Below are positions 30,788 through 50,389 of a stretch of DNA of 64,000 nt, piece by piece. Within the stretch, counting starts at the first letter, position 1; every line of letters begins with the position of its first letter. Made by a program: the position numbers and the translations under genes. The notes beneath the pieces were generated by a model. The model searched no databases and was not told the DNA's origin. It was given only the letters and a program-made list of their open reading frames with translations. Source of the DNA: Semisulcospira habei (lineage: Eukaryota > Mollusca > Gastropoda > Semisulcospiridae); NCBI GenBank assembly GCA_036245525.1, contig BTPG01000005.1:125046264-125110263 (forward strand), read 5' to 3'.

Positions 30788-31192
30788 GCTAATATGCAGG
30801 GCCAGTGCGTCTCTCGTTGTAGTGTATCATGACTGAGGAGATGAGACTTTAAACCCCGATCGATGGCAATACAAGGCTTGGCCCTCTGTTACTGTCCACT
30901 GACCTGCTGGCACAAGGTACTGACTAAAGGTCAGCGTCTCTGTATAACCAAGTACGCGCTTGCTCAAACCCCGACCACTTCAGTTGTGCTTATAAGGATC
31001 ACAAATTTGCAAGGGTACATATAATAGAACCAATAATGAAAATCCATGCATTTTGCTGGTGTTTGTTTATGTGCACTATCTTTGAATTGTGCACTAATAA
31101 ATAAATAAATAATGTTAGTAAAATCATTGTAGTAAGAGAAACCCACCCAGTGATGTTGTCTCCAAGAGTCTATTCACCTCTGAAGACCCGGT

Positions 31193-31289
31193 AAGCAAAG
31201 CTCCTCTGGCCGACGTCTGCCGCTGTCGGCCCGCGCACAGTCGTGCGCGGGCCGACAGCGGCTGACGTCGGCCGGAGGAGCTTTGCTTA
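31193..31289. mobile_element. PAL-F palindrome
   Basis: AAGCAAAGCTCCTCTGGCCG and inverse, about 48-base arms with few mismatches; centre GCGCACAGTCGTGCGC. TTAA overlaps the right end (GCTTAATGG). Confidence 0.8.
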
Positions 31290-31389
31290 ATGGGGTGGGG
31301 AGCGGCTCATAACTGAGAACACATGCGTCACTTGCAGAGAACGAGGGCAGCTTGAGAAATTTCTGTGTATCGATGGTCTTTCTCAATAT

Positions 31390-31462
31390 CTGTGACTAGA
31401 CTGTGGTTTTGGAGCTCAAGTTATGGCTTTCAGTCGTAAGCTCCAAAATCACAGACCAGCCC
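31390..31462. mobile_element. PAL-G hairpin
   Basis: CTGTGGTTTTGGAGCTCAAG at the left and GTAAGCTCCAAAATCACAGA at the right, moderate match. Confidence 0.55.
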
Positions 31463-31725
31463 ACACGCGTGGTCAGAGCCTAGTGTGAGTGGTCATTTCC
31501 GGCAGCTGGCGCCGCCACCACACGCACCACCGCGCGTCTCCAGAGGCGCGTGACCACCGCGTCAAGCACCCGCGTGTCACTTCTGTGCGCGCGAACATGG
31601 CTACCGGTGGTGACTTTGTCCAAAACTGGTACATCTATAATGCACTGGGCTGTATGGTTCCTCTCTGATCGCATTTAGTGCAAGGCGGACCTAAACAGGA
31701 ATTAGTTAGTCTGTATGATCAACCA

Positions 31726-31931
31726 TTAACCCATTGCATCCTGAGGCTGATAAATTGCTTATTGTCCTATGATGGCTACATTACAGATTAGGAGATGAAT
31801 CAAGCAATTAGTTCAAGGGTGGTGCCAGAATAGCTTGGCGCTTGAGGCGCCAAGCTATTCTGGCACCATCCTTGAATTATAATAGTCAAATTTGTTTCAA
31901 GCAATGGGTGTATCAGGATGAAAAGTGTTAA
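31726..31931. mobile_element. PAL-D element, full length with TTAA at both ends
   Basis: TTAA 31726-31729, CCCATTGCATCCTGAGGC; core about 31811-31880 with GGCGCTTGAGGCGCC; right end GTATCAGGATGAAAAGTG before TTAA 31928-31931. Confidence 0.85.
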
Positions 31932-31989
31932 CACTATTGTTTCTATACAGTCGTCTGAGGGAAACACTGAGAGAAATATGTCAGCAAAA

Positions 31990-32048
31990 GCAAAGATTCT
32001 CATGAGTCCCTGCGGCTGAAGGGCATCATGAGACTCTATGCCTTTCAG
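31990..32048. mobile_element. PAL-A core, diverged
   Basis: AGCAAAGATTCTCATGAGTC with right arm ATCATGAGACTCTATGCC. Confidence 0.5.
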
Positions 32049-32285
32049 GTGAAGGAGGATGGTTGAGAGTTATTATTACACCTGTGGTTAAACTGTATTA
32101 TAGGGGTACTCCTTTGCATGTGTCTGACGTTGAATACGGGTAATCTGTTTTCACACCGTCGGTAAGACTGCGCTAGACATCTCAATCAAATATGCTAATA
32201 AGTTATCGAACTTTCTGCCAGCAGATACCAAGAGACAGGGGGGAGGGGAAGGAGAGAGGGGGACAGAAGGAGGGAGGGAGGTTCA

Positions 32286-32329
32286 ATCAACCATTTGGCT
32301 GTCCGTAGCGCTTTTTGTCGAGGCGACTC
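32286..32329. mobile_element. PAL-B left half
   Basis: TCAACCATTTGGCTGTCCGT and GCGCTTTTTGTCGAGGCGAC are the left arm only; the right half is absent. Confidence 0.55.
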
Positions 32330-32806
32330 TTGCCAAATTTAAAGTTAACAACATCTGAATATTTGTCTCTTTTTCATGTTATATATCAAGTAGGAAAGCG
32401 TTTTAGGCATAATGTCCCTTGCCACTACGAAAATGATTTCCGAAAAATGGCACCAAAAAAAGCGTCTGAAGAAATCAAACTCCACCTGGGTTCAAACCCT
32501 CAACCGTTAAGGCTATGGCATTTAGAGAGAGAAAAGTATTTTCTTAAGTGCAAAAACAGTAAAATCGACCAGACCTCCTAGCCTGCAGCTTCAAAGATTA
32601 TTTCCCGAATACGGCGAAGTTTGGACAAAATAACCGGATATCTTTTTCATCTCTGCAACGATATCTAGCACCAGAAGGGGCCACTGACTCCCGAGGTGAT
32701 AACGATTCACTCAATACAGAATGCAATATTAAAAAAAAAAAAAACAATAACAAAAAAAAAAAAAAAACCGCCGAACAAAGATTCCAGCAGCACAACCCGT
32801 CCATCT

Positions 32807-32872
32807 GAAAGAAGAATAGATCCTCATGCGCCCCTGCTGGTTTGCAAGGGCGCATGCGAATCTATACTTCTT
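32807..32872. mobile_element. PAL-A core, AAGAAGAATAG subtype
   Basis: AAGAAGAATAGATCCTCATG pairs with CATGCGAATCTATACTTCTT. Confidence 0.65.
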
Positions 32873-32941
32873 TGTTGACAAAGATTAAGCCTCTCACATC
32901 TGTGCCGAGTCCCTGTTGATAGTCATCAGGGTTTATCCACG

Positions 32942-32961
32942 NNNNNNNNNNNNNNNNNNNN
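32942..32961. other. Assembly gap (20 N)
   Basis: Twenty N bases, a placeholder of arbitrary length. Confidence 1.
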
Positions 32962-40440
<7,479 letters not shown>

Positions 40441-40458
40441 GTGTGGTAGAGCATGCAC

Positions 40459-40527
40459 CGTCGGGCACTTCCGGTGGCTGGGTGGTAGCTGCCATATTGG
40501 CTGTGTGCTGATCACCAAACACAGAAT
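40459..40527 (-). CDS. Possible coding exon at the edge of the damaged region
   Basis: A pyrimidine-rich acceptor, TTTTGTTTTTCTGTCCAG, ends at 40528. The frame reads SVFGDQHTANMAATTQPPEV and could end at a GT donor after PD near 40458, or continue into damaged sequence. It lies on the NOL4 strand upstream of the acidic exon, but its end phase does not fit that exon directly, so another exon would be needed between. I do not recognise the peptide. Confidence 0.3.
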
Positions 40528-40860
40528 CTGGACAGAAAAACAAAACAAAATCGAAAGAAATTAATATTGAGAGAGAAATGCCAGAGATGGCATGCATAAA
40601 CTGATGACGATAGAAATATAAGCAAAAGTTCATGGTCGACGCAAAAATACTAATTCATTTTGAATGTGTACGATGCCTAGGGCAAATCAGAACGTGGACA
40701 AAACAGTCTGGAGAAAAACCGACCTTGGGCGAAAGAAAGCCGATGACGTATGGCAAGTACGCAAAAAGATGATGCGTTCGACACAAAACAGAAGCCGGAC
40801 AAAAGAAAGTTCAACAAATTACTTATGGTGAAGCGCGCCCTTTAAAACCGAGGACGTATT

Positions 40861-41082
40861 TTAACCACTTCCCTGCCATCGATCGCAGACTGTGTTTGTA
40901 GAAAACTTTGTTAATTCAACACCAAAGAGCCTCAGCCGACCCAAAAACGTGGGCACTGACAAAGTGGTGTCAGCAAGAGGCACAGATCCTCATGAGTCCA
41001 CGCGAAGGCGGGGACTCATGAGGATCTGTGCCTCTTGCAGCTGGGTGTGTTGAGTTTTTTCTCTCGGCAGTGAAGGGGTTAA
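40861..41082. mobile_element. PAL-A element, full length with TTAA at both ends
   Basis: TTAA 40861-40864, CCACTTCCCTGCCATCGATC; core 40973-41039 with AAGAGGCACAGATCCTCATG; right end CTCGGCAGTGAAGGGG before TTAA 41079-41082. The left tail, with TTAATTCAACACCAAAGAGC, shows what flanks the hairpin in an intact unit. Confidence 0.88.
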
Positions 41083-41689
41083 ATGAGCAACGGCCCACAA
41101 GTCCCTCGCTTAAAACCTCATCAGAATCTCAGCGATGAATACGTCTCTGTCGCATTTATCTTCGTGTTTGACAGAAACAAGGGATGTGAACGCAGATGCG
41201 CATGTTGCACGCAAGAAACAGAAACCGAAAAGGAACGGGCACAAAGAAATACATTATGGACATACATTCCAACGCAGACCGGAAACAAAACGAAAGAAAA
41301 GACAAGAAAAACATGGAATGGAAAACAGAAAATTGGAGGGGGGAGGGAAGGGAGGGGGATGGAGGGAGGGGGATGGAAAGTGGAAGATTCTCGCCAGGAT
41401 ATTGAAGATGAATTTCCCCCAAGAAACAATATACCATCCTCCCCCCCCCCCCCCTTCTCCCCGGCTAAAAGAAAACCGGACCGTTTCATAAAACATTCAT
41501 AGAACCCTCTCCAAGCCACCCTGGAGCATAGCGCTCGCCAGCCACCCCAGGCCTGTTGAATATTCAATGCGTATGGAAATGTGTGGCGTAACACGAACCA
41601 TACGCCTGGGCTCTTACGGCGCTCCCCAAAGGGTGATTTGCAACCCTCATGGCTTTCTTGTCCACTGTCTCAGCGAGTCGCCCGAACCT

Positions 41690-41762
41690 GCAAGAGGCTT
41701 AGATCATCGTGAGTCCCTGCAGCCAGCTGGAAGCAGGTACTCACGAGAATCTAAGCCTCTTG
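41690..41762. mobile_element. PAL-A core, AAGAGGCTTAG subtype
   Basis: CAAGAGGCTTAGATCATCGT pairs with ACGAGAATCTAAGCCTCTTG around a longer AGCCAGCTGGAAG centre. Confidence 0.7.
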
Positions 41763-42214
41763 GACGCAGTGACTGTATGCCTCATATGGGTAAAGACAAA
41801 CCCGTGTAACATTCTGCAGGAGCTCACAAAAATCTAAACATTATGTGGACGCAGGGACTCTATGCCTGATGCTGACAAACACAGAAATCTATGTTACTTG
41901 TCCTCAAGAGGATGGACTTTTCGGGGAGGGAGTGCTTGGGCGCCAGCCTTTGCCTGCGTTTGCGAAGATTCACAAGCACGGATTGCATCCTGTTGTTTCG
42001 GGACAGCAGTCTAGATAAAAAAAAAAGGGGGGGCCAATCTGCCAGGGTCTGGACAATCTTTCAGAACGAGAGCTTCCTGTGTCTTCAAGAAGCGCATATC
42101 CTCATGGGCCCTTCACTGCAGTTCCACCTTATGGAACCGTACAGATTCGATTATTACACACCCATTTTGGGTTCGTCTACGTTGATAGCTTCATTTTTGC
42201 ACTTAGGCAAAAGT

Positions 42215-42311
42215 AGAGACACAGACTACCCATGCCACTTGCAAACAGAGAATGTTTGCTCATTTAGCAAACGTCCTCTTTTTGCAAGTGGCATAGGTCA
42301 TCTGCGTCTCT
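42215..42311. repeat. Imperfect hairpin of about 97 bases
   Basis: AGAGACACAGACTACCCATG pairs with CATAGGTCATCTGCGTCTCT, and CCACTTGCAAACAGAG with CTCTTTTTGCAAGTGG. Loop CTCATTTAG. Not assigned to a family. Confidence 0.6.
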
Positions 42312-42621
42312 GCTCTTGCGGAGGATCATTCTATTCCTCCTGCACATCCTGTTCTTAAATCTATCTTCGTCATGCGGAGGAGATCACCAGACTTTCTGTT
42401 CGCGTTGTTCCAGATTGTATTATTGTTCTGGTTTGGTTCCGGCCGGGGTCTGTCTTAGGGCACTGTTTAGGAACAGCCATTTTGAATATTAGACGAAGCG
42501 CCATCTACAGACTGGAACAATAAGAAGCGCCACTTTGGATAAGACAGAAGGCAACCTTCTGCGGTGGCTAACAGGTCTTCATGCCGATGTCAGTCTGTTA
42601 AGGCCAACTACAATGGAGGCA

Positions 42622-42750
42622 TTAACCCATTTAACCCCAAGTCCACATTTCCTAAATGTTAAGTGTAACCTAACAACTATGTACCAGTAGGAGAGATGGA
42701 TCGACCATGATAAATTCAAGGGTAGCTTGGCGCCTGATACCCTTAAATGC
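42622..42750. mobile_element. PAL-C left half
   Basis: TTAACCCATTTAACCCCAAG begins the element; it breaks off after the first hairpin arm at about 42750. Confidence 0.6.
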
Positions 42751-43061
42751 TAACCCCACCCCTACCCCCTCCCAGCCTTCTCTCCCAGTGAAAACTGCAC
42801 AAAGAAAAAAGGAAGACCCCAAAGCAGATAATGAGAGGCAAAAGCTGGTGAAACCATCATTAGAACAAATGTAAAAATCCATTAAAATAAATAAAGCACC
42901 GTTGAACTGCCGGAAGTGAAAACCACGGTAACTGCCATCCTTTTGAAGAATGACGTAAATTGTGTCTAATCTCCGTCTCTCAGAAAAAGAGATTATGACG
43001 AGTCCCTGCAGCATGCACGGGCCCACAACAATCTATGTCTCGTGCAGGTGGAAATAACCAT

Positions 43062-43230
43062 TTAACCTCTTACCTGCCAGAGGACGCAGATTGTGTTTCT
43101 GAAATCTTTATTCTACGCCAAAGGCTCCAAAGCCATCAAAGTAACGTAGACACACAGTGGTGTCAGCAAGAGACATAGATCTTCATGAGCCCCCGCAGAC
43201 GCTTGCGTCTGCGGGGGCTCATGAGGATCT
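43062..43230. mobile_element. PAL-A element, left end and core
   Basis: TTAA 43062-43065, CCTCTTACCTGCCAGAGG; core 43166-43230 with an extended perfect GC stem CCCCCGCAGACGCTTGCGTC. The right outer end is not recognised. A worn PAL-A trace precedes it at 42985-43045. Confidence 0.75.
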
Positions 43231-43661
43231 ATGTCTCTTTCAGCTGTATCGCGTTCAAAACAACGTCGGTCGGTCCCATATGGTGCCAAATGGCTCCCTC
43301 CACTTCATACCCCCATCAGAATAGAAGGCTAAAGGGGGCCATTATTTATTGTTTGAGTAGACCACATTACCGCCCTCCACAACAAAAGAGCACCCCATTG
43401 CGATCAATGGAGTGCAGTCCCCTTTTACCTGGCGCGCGACAGCTGGAGGGGAAGCGTGCTTCCTCTGCCACTATTAACTGATCACCAAAATCCTCCTCGG
43501 CACGAGGATAACGTCATGTAAATTTAGCAAAGCAAACTCCCTTTTCCATACAATGGAAGTCAATAAACCGCTATAAGCCTAAGAATGTATGCGGCGGACA
43601 TGAAGCTCTATGTCCGTTGTAAACTGGTGGCGGGCTAGTTTGAAAATAATTTGACTCTTGA

Positions 43662-43822
43662 TAGTTCAAGGGTGGTGCCAGAATAGGTTGGCGCCTGAGG
43701 CGCCAAGCTATTCTGGCACCACCCTTGAACTAGAATGGTTGATCTGTCTCCTAATCTGTAATGTAGCCTTCACATGACAATAAGCAATTTAAAAAAAATC
43801 AGTTCAGGATGTAATAGGTTAA
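43662..43822. mobile_element. PAL-D element, core plus right end
   Basis: Core 43662-43732 with GGCGCCTGAGGCGCC; right tail CAGGATGTAATAGGTTAA ends with TTAA 43819-43822. The left tail is missing. Confidence 0.75.
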
Positions 43823-44215
43823 ACAAAACAACATCCTCCCTATTAAAAACAAAACAAACTATATATAAAAAAAAAACAAGATGGGATGAAACATAACCCA
43901 CAAAGTCCCTTCTATATGAGAGCTGTCCTCGTTGTCAATAGTCTCTACCTTTTGTCTTTGACCTGATTCTGATGTTGAATTATCTCCTATTGAAAAGTCT
44001 CGCAGATCTGCCAATGCGTCAGTGAATTATATAAGGGGCGCAGGACATATGCGTCATTGATTTGTCAAACGTCATTTGTCATGACGTAAGTTTTAGTTTT
44101 TACGTAATTTTATATTTTACGTAATATGAGTTTCACTTTCGCTTCATAGGCTTGAGAAAATGGTGACAAAACTAGAACTTCACGGTACAATTTCAGTCTT
44201 GCTGTAATTTGTGTG

Positions 44216-44715
44216 GGAGTTCCAGAGAGCTGTCACAACACACCAAAGTCCGGATTTTGAACTCCAATGTAAAAGCAGTTCTCTTATATGGAGCAGAGAC
44301 TTGGAGATTGACAAAAACCACAGTCAACAGAGTACAGACCTTCATGAACAGTTGCCTTAGAAGAATTTTGAAAATCCACTGGCCAGAGAAGATCAGCAAC
44401 GTCAGACTCTGGGAGAGAACAGAGCAGATAACAGCAGAGAATGAAATTGGGCGAAGAAGATGGGGATGGATCGGTCACAGTCTGAGAAAGCCAGCTTCCA
44501 GTATCACTAGGCAGGCATTGTCATGGAACCCCCAGGGAAAGAGGAAAAGAGGTAGGCCGAGAAACTCCTGGCGTCGAGACCTCCAAGCAGACATCAAGAG
44601 ACTGGGAATCACCTGGAGTAGAATCGAAGGAGAAGCACAGGACAGGAGTTGCTGGAGGTCTCGCGTCGACGGGCTATACCCGGGTAGGGGTGACAGGCGT
44701 AAGTAAGTAAGTAAG
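44216..44715 (+). mobile_element. RTE-like LINE 3' fragment with 11-base target duplication
   Basis: TAATTTGTGTG occurs at 44205-44215 and again at 44716-44726. Between them is about 165 codons of the C-terminal LINE domain, starting at SSRELSQHTKVRI and ending GDRRK followed by the (GTAA)n tail that provides the stop. It differs from the 23925-26223 copy at only a handful of residues. The empty site is preserved in the inverted paralogue near 18213-18225. The frame is intact but cannot encode a functional protein. Confidence 0.92.
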
Positions 44716-44840
44716 TAATTTGTGTGAAAGCAGGTTGACATGATATACTAAGTACACGGGCCATCTGCATGCTCTTCTGAAAGCGCGTCGATGTGTGTGT
44801 GCATATTAGTGCGTGCATGCGCGCGCGCTCCAAACATCTA

Positions 44841-44898
44841 TAAGAGGCATAGATGCTCATGCGCCTAGAGGGCGCATGAGGATCTATTCCTCCTGGAG
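44841..44898. mobile_element. PAL-A core inside the large repeat
   Basis: TAAGAGGCATAGATGCTCAT pairs with ATGAGGATCTATTCCTCCTG around GCGCCTAGAGGGCGC. The equivalent in copy 1 (about 18070-18090) keeps only the right arm. Confidence 0.65.
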
Positions 44899-44905
44899 TT
44901 GCGAG

Positions 44906-45765
<860 letters not shown>

Positions 45766-46202
45766 AGAGAGAGAGGCGCGCGCGAGAGAGAATGACGTCA
45801 TATTTAGAGTATTATGTCACGTCAGTGTCTGCGTGGTGACGGAGTTGCCTCTTTTACGTCACCGCCACTGTCTGACTTTCTCTAGAAGTAAAGTTTTTTT
45901 TTTTTTTAGTGTTTTAATTCTTTTATGAAAAGAATTAATTTTTACGAAAGAAGTTGAAAGGATACAAAACTGGCTAACTAACTCGTCCAATGTCTTTCTC
46001 CAAACTAGCTATATGCAAAAGTTCAAGTAAATATGACAAAAATTACGGACACTAATCTGGGTTAACAGACTTTCTATAAACGGTTGTTTATGTCTTCAAT
46101 GCGACATTCAATTACAATATGCTCGGAGGCTCTCTTAGCCACCCACTTAAGAAAATATTTCGTCAAGTTTCAAGCTTGTGTATACAGAAACATCGGAGAT
46201 TC

Positions 46203-46285
46203 TCTTGTTTACATACATACGCACATACATACACACATACATACATACATACATACATACATACATACATACATACATACATACA

Positions 46286-46319
<34 letters not shown>

Positions 46320-46345
46320 CATACATACATACGCACATACATACA
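46203..46345. repeat. (ATAC)n microsatellite
   Basis: Over 30 ATAC units with a few ACGC variants; only a handful are present in copy 1. Confidence 0.96.
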
Positions 46346-47079
46346 TACGCATATACGGCGCTTCGCGCCAAATGTACGTTTGGCAGCGAAGTTAGCGCAA
46401 CTAGACATGACGTAATTTTTATCTTGTTACTTCAATTGTTAGAGGTTTAGCCTGCCCGCCTTTGACATCATGGACATGCTATTAAATTCGCCCCACCGCG
46501 AACGGTCCTAAAAAGTCCCTTCCGGGCTATGAATAGAAGGGACTTCAAAAAGAAAGAAAAAAGCACATAGTGTAGACCTTCTCTCAGGAGGGACCCGATT
46601 ACTGCGTGGACTAAAGAGGATCTATGTCTTTAGCAAATGGATTTCGGTCAATTAGAGAGGAGCGTGCTACCTCGGCTTTGAATCCGCCTCCAAGTCTGCG
46701 CGACGGTTTGTAGGAAATGCGATACATTTTCAGAGATTCATGCTTTCTATGTGGTCCGATTAAGTTTCGCATTTTTCACACTTTTCTCACACTTTCTCTT
46801 TGCTCACATTTTTGTGGAAAAGTCTGTAAAAAGTCAAAGTTCATGAGCTTGTAGCATCAAATTCTTATCACCAAAGAGTTGCAGCAAATAAAATCCATCA
46901 TTCTGTACAATTTGCTTGGTGTGCTTCCGCGACCATATGAACTGTGAAGTGATTGGAAATGTAGACACGATGCGCTTGAACTAAATGTCTCTTTCATCCT
47001 GAACTGTATTATTGTTCAAAGTCAGCAGTTTCCTTGTGTGTTATAATTGCCGTTCCTTTGTATTGGCAGTGTTCTAATG

Positions 47080-47292
47080 TTAACCCGTTACATCCTGAGG
47101 CTGAATTAAAAAAATCGGATTATTGTCCTATGAAGGCTCCATTGCAGATTAGGAGATAAGTCCACTATTTTAGTTTAAGGGTGGAGCCAGAATAGCTTGG
47201 CGCCTCAGGCGCCAAGCTATTCTGGCACCAACCTTGAACCATCATAGTCAAATTCATTTCAAGCAAACGTGCATCAGGATGAAAAGGGTTAA
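47080..47292. mobile_element. PAL-D element, full length with TTAA at both ends
   Basis: TTAA 47080-47083, CCCGTTACATCCTGAGGC; core about 47172-47238 with GGCGCCTCAGGCGCC; right end GCATCAGGATGAAAAGGG before TTAA 47289-47292. Confidence 0.88.
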
Positions 47293-47428
47293 AACAAATT
47301 CTCGCACGTGTGTGTCCTCATTTTCAAGCATGTGGAAATCTTGTATTTAAAAAAAAAAATCTTTAGATGACGTGCAGTGTTAAAAGTTGAAGATATTTTT
47401 ATAGCTTCTTACAAGAATGCTGCGACAG

Positions 47429-47520
47429 TTAGCCCGTTGGCTGTCCCTAGAGCTTTTTGGCGAGGTGATTACTGCAGGAATCAGCTCGACAAAAATGGCT
47501 ACCGACGGCCACAAGGTAAA
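47429..47520. mobile_element. PAL-B palindrome, diverged
   Basis: GTTAGCCCGTTGGCTGTCCC and right arm GGCTACCGACGGCCACAAGG; centre ATTACTGCAGGAAT. Confidence 0.6.
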
Positions 47521-47581
47521 AATCTACAATACGAATCTCTTGCAGTAGAATCTTGTTGTTTGTCCCTGACTAAACTTTCAG

Positions 47582-47671
47582 CCACTGAGCCCAGCAGATC
47601 AATACAGGGGTCCAAAAAGCGTCCACCTCCTGCGGGCGCCACTCCCACTGAACGCCTCATCGAGAGCACAG
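47582..47671 (+). CDS. Probable coding exon of an unidentified + strand gene
   Basis: A branch-like CTGACTAA and a tract ending AAACTTTCAG at 47581 precede the exon, and ACAG/GTAAGC closes it at 47671. The 90-base exon takes two bases to finish a codon, then reads TEPSRSIQGSKKRPPPAG and ATPTERLIEST, leaving one G. Charged, proline-rich and free of repeats, it reads like real protein, but I do not recognise it. It lies on the strand opposite NOL4. Its phase would fit the candidate at 52163-52200. It could also be chance splice-like sequence. Confidence 0.4.
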
Positions 47672-48056
47672 GTAAGCCGAGTCATTGGGGCGGGGAGCTA
47701 GGATGCGTTCAACAGCGGTGAACTTTTCCAACGCAGGGAAATTTTGCGTCGTGAGCCCCCCCCCCCCCCCCCCATCCCCCCCCCCATGCAGGCCGTAGAA
47801 AATTTGTCCGTCTGCAACAAGGCTTGGATTCTTATGAGCCCCTCTGCGCGGACCACTCACCAACAGGCATTTACTAAATATCTGTTCTTGTTTATTCAGT
47901 CCTGCAGGACTCACCTCGACTCGACAAAATGCGTCAGCGACATCTACAGGGTTATCACTGGCAGTAGAGACGCAGGTGTGTGTTGTGGAACTCAGTGCAA
48001 ATTCAACGCCAAATATCCCAAGCCGTCAAAAGGAACATGCATACACAGTGGTTTCA

Positions 48057-48167
48057 GCAAGAGGCATAGATCCTCATGAGCCCCCGCAACTGCGGGGGTT
48101 CATAATGATCTATACCTCTTGCAGTTGGGTGGTGCCGTTCATCTTTTCTCCACAGTGAACGGGTTAA
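48057..48167. mobile_element. PAL-A element, core and right end
   Basis: Core 48057-48122 with CCCCCGCAACTGCGGGGG; right end CTCCACAGTGAACGGGTTAA with TTAA 48164-48167. The left tail, ATTCAACGCCAAATATCCC, is also present. Confidence 0.8.
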
Positions 48168-48447
48168 TGCATCAGGGGCGTTCAAAACGGGGAAATGATG
48201 CCTGCAATTATCGTGTAGACTCAGCATTTCTATGGTCGGCCCCACAGCTTTCACCACGCACGCGGATGCAACTGATATAAATACAAAAGACCGCAAAATT
48301 GAATAAAATTGGAAATTTTCACGCCAGGTGTGAGCACAAAGGTATTCACAAATCACCGTGAAAATGAAACGGCCGGAACAACCATTCGACTGCCGCAGTC
48401 ACATGCGTCACACCCAGAAGAGCCTGGGGATGGAGCGACGTTGGACG

Positions 48448-48506
48448 CTCAAGGGTGGTGCCTGATTAGCTTGGTACCGCAGGCTAATCAGACACCGTTC
48501 TTGAGC
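48448..48506. mobile_element. PAL-C/D hairpin core
   Basis: GCTCAAGGGTGGTGCCTGAT pairs with ATCAGACACCGTTCTTGAGC; centre AGCTTGGTACCGCAGGCT. Confidence 0.65.
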
Positions 48507-48933
48507 AACTTCATAATCGATCCAACTCCCGAAATTGACGCTGAACGGGAAACAGGTAATGGAAGAGATCACAAGGTTCTCGCAATTTGAGGCAAATGAA
48601 AGCGATTCACATCGAAGTCAAGAAATATCTTCTGGTCAACTAACTCGATGAAAAAAAACCAAAAAAAAACCAACTCCCGGATGGACAACTTGAAATCAAG
48701 CGGAAAACTACTTTCCGGGCCGCGGTATTGTACTGTGTCGTCAGATTACACGCTTTAGGTAGAGCAGTCTGTCTGTGCTTTGCCCCCTCCACTGAAGGCT
48801 CCGAGGGTCTCTAAAAGAGTGGTTGGCTAGGATGACGAGGGGTGGGGTGGTGACGAGACGTGGTTATGAAAATATGCAAGTTGAACAAGACAAGCTGATA
48901 ACCGATTGAGAAAAGAATATCATTTCACAATTA

Positions 48934-49025
48934 TTAACCCTTTGGCTGTCAGTAGCGTTGTATGTCGCGATGAGTCCTTGCAGGAATCATCGCGACAAAA
49001 GCGCTACCGACAGCCAAAGGGTTAA
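48934..49025. mobile_element. PAL-B with both TTAA ends
   Basis: TTAA at 48934-48937 and 49022-49025; arms CCCTTTGGCTGTCAGTAGCG and inverse; centre TCCTTGCAGGA. Confidence 0.88.
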
Positions 49026-49078
49026 AATTGCGCTTTCAGAGTTAGTGGAAGAAATCCGGACGGTAACCCCCCAAAAAA

Positions 49079-49150
49079 CCAAAACAAACAACAACAAAAA
49101 ACAACAACAAACAAACAAGCAAACAAACAAACAAACAAAAAAACCAACAA
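49079..49150. repeat. (CAAA)n and CAA low-complexity run
   Basis: Irregular A/C repeat. Confidence 0.88.
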
Positions 49151-49476
49151 CAACCCACCGTTAACCCTTCACTTGACCGAGACACAAACCAACACAAAGC
49201 AAACCAACTGCAAAAAGAAATACGTTCTCGTGTACGTCAGTTTTTATGAGAAAGTCCGAAAGCAATGCGTCCTCTTAGGTCTTCGTAACCTCGCTGAGCA
49301 GCACAATGCATGGCCAGTGATAAACCGCTTGAAAGGCATCAAATAACCTTAAGCAATTACAGCACACCTCATTGCGAGACGCGAGTTTAAAATCGGTTTT
49401 ATTGTGTCAATTTCAAACAAGTCAGACATCTCAATTTCTTAAATGACGGATTCTACAGCTTTCTTCTCCTTTTGTC

Positions 49477-49507
<31 letters not shown>

Positions 49508-49576
49508 AATTCGTGCCACATCCGTTTCCAAAAAAATAAAAATGATTAAGGTTGATAAAAGTCCTTCACCCATGTG

Positions 49577-49708
49577 TTGAACCCATTTAACCCCAACGCA
49601 CTAATTCAGGAGATGGATCGACCATGATAATCTCCTGCCACTAGTACACTGTCGTCAGGTTACACCTCCAAAACTTGGGAAATGCTACTGTAGGGTTACA
49701 TGGGTTAA
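49577..49708. mobile_element. PAL-C with its hairpin deleted
   Basis: Left end TTGAACCCATTTAACCCC, right end TAGGGTTACATGGGTTAA with TTAA 49705-49708. The outer domain with CGTCAGGTTACACCTCC is kept but the entire AAGGGTAGTGCC hairpin is gone. Confidence 0.65.
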
Positions 49709-49963
49709 ATGTTAAATAGACGAACCTTACCTGTTCTTACCTTATCTTATCTTACCTTCACTACCCCATCCGATTCAGAAACTACAAAAACCAATGTCTT
49801 GAGGCCTGCAGCTTTGGCGCCGCGCATCATGCCATAGTCTACCGACTTCCCACTCTATACCTTTGGCACTGACTAAACAGCACGAGCAGTTCCGACCCCG
49901 CCCTCCTTCCTCTGCGAGATTCTGACAAAACCAGCGGCCAAATGAAAAAGAATGGACATGGCT

Positions 49964-50032
49964 ATCTCAAGGTTTGTGCCCGGACAGCTTGGCGCCTCAG
50001 CACCAAGATTATTAGGCACTGCCCTTGAATGA
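49964..50032. mobile_element. PAL-C/D core, diverged
   Basis: CTCAAGGTTTGTGCCCGGAC and TTAGGCACTGCCCTTGAATG around GGCGCCTCAGCACC. Confidence 0.5.
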
Positions 50033-50210
50033 TCTGTCTCTGTGATCTGTCTCCAACTGGTTGTGCATGCACGATTCTAAAAGCGAATGTAAGTTTCCTG
50101 GCTGTATAAAGTGAAAGGGGTATATCGATTTTTTTTGGTCTGCCTCTCCCCTTGTCCTCTGTTTATCTCTGTCTCTCTCCCTGTCTCGCAGACGCCAACA
50201 CGATCCATTA

Positions 50211-50275
50211 GCAAGAGGCATAGATTCTCACGAGCCCCCGCAGATTGCGGGGGCTCGTGAGGATCTGTCTCTTGC
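50211..50275. mobile_element. PAL-A core
   Basis: GCAAGAGGCATAGATTCTCA, CGAGCCCCCGCAGATTGCGG and inverse arms. Confidence 0.8.
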
Positions 50276-50389
50276 TGGCCTCATTTACAAATTTTCTCAC
50301 TCAACTCACGGGAGATAATCGGGAATAAGGTCCACGATGTCTCTCAGTCTTTCTCTTGTACCTCTCAGCCCATCCTTTCTCTCGCGTAC

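Larger units (their letters stand above)
28771..32941. other. Repeat-rich stretch upstream of the acidic exon
   Basis: Probably NOL4 intron. Holds PAL-A, C, D, F and G elements and a (CA)n repeat. Nothing recognised in 29100-29340, 29440-29850, 29945-30390 (one faint PAL-A trace at 30115-30175), 30790-31190 and 32050-32280. Around 32340-32580 there is a pol III B-box-like GGTTTGAACCC on the minus strand (32498-32508), but no convincing tRNA or SINE. Confidence 0.6.

Noticed and set aside
32498..32508. B-box-like GGTTTGAACCC on the minus strand as a tRNA gene
   Set aside because: No matching A box or cloverleaf around it; at best a fragment of a SINE.
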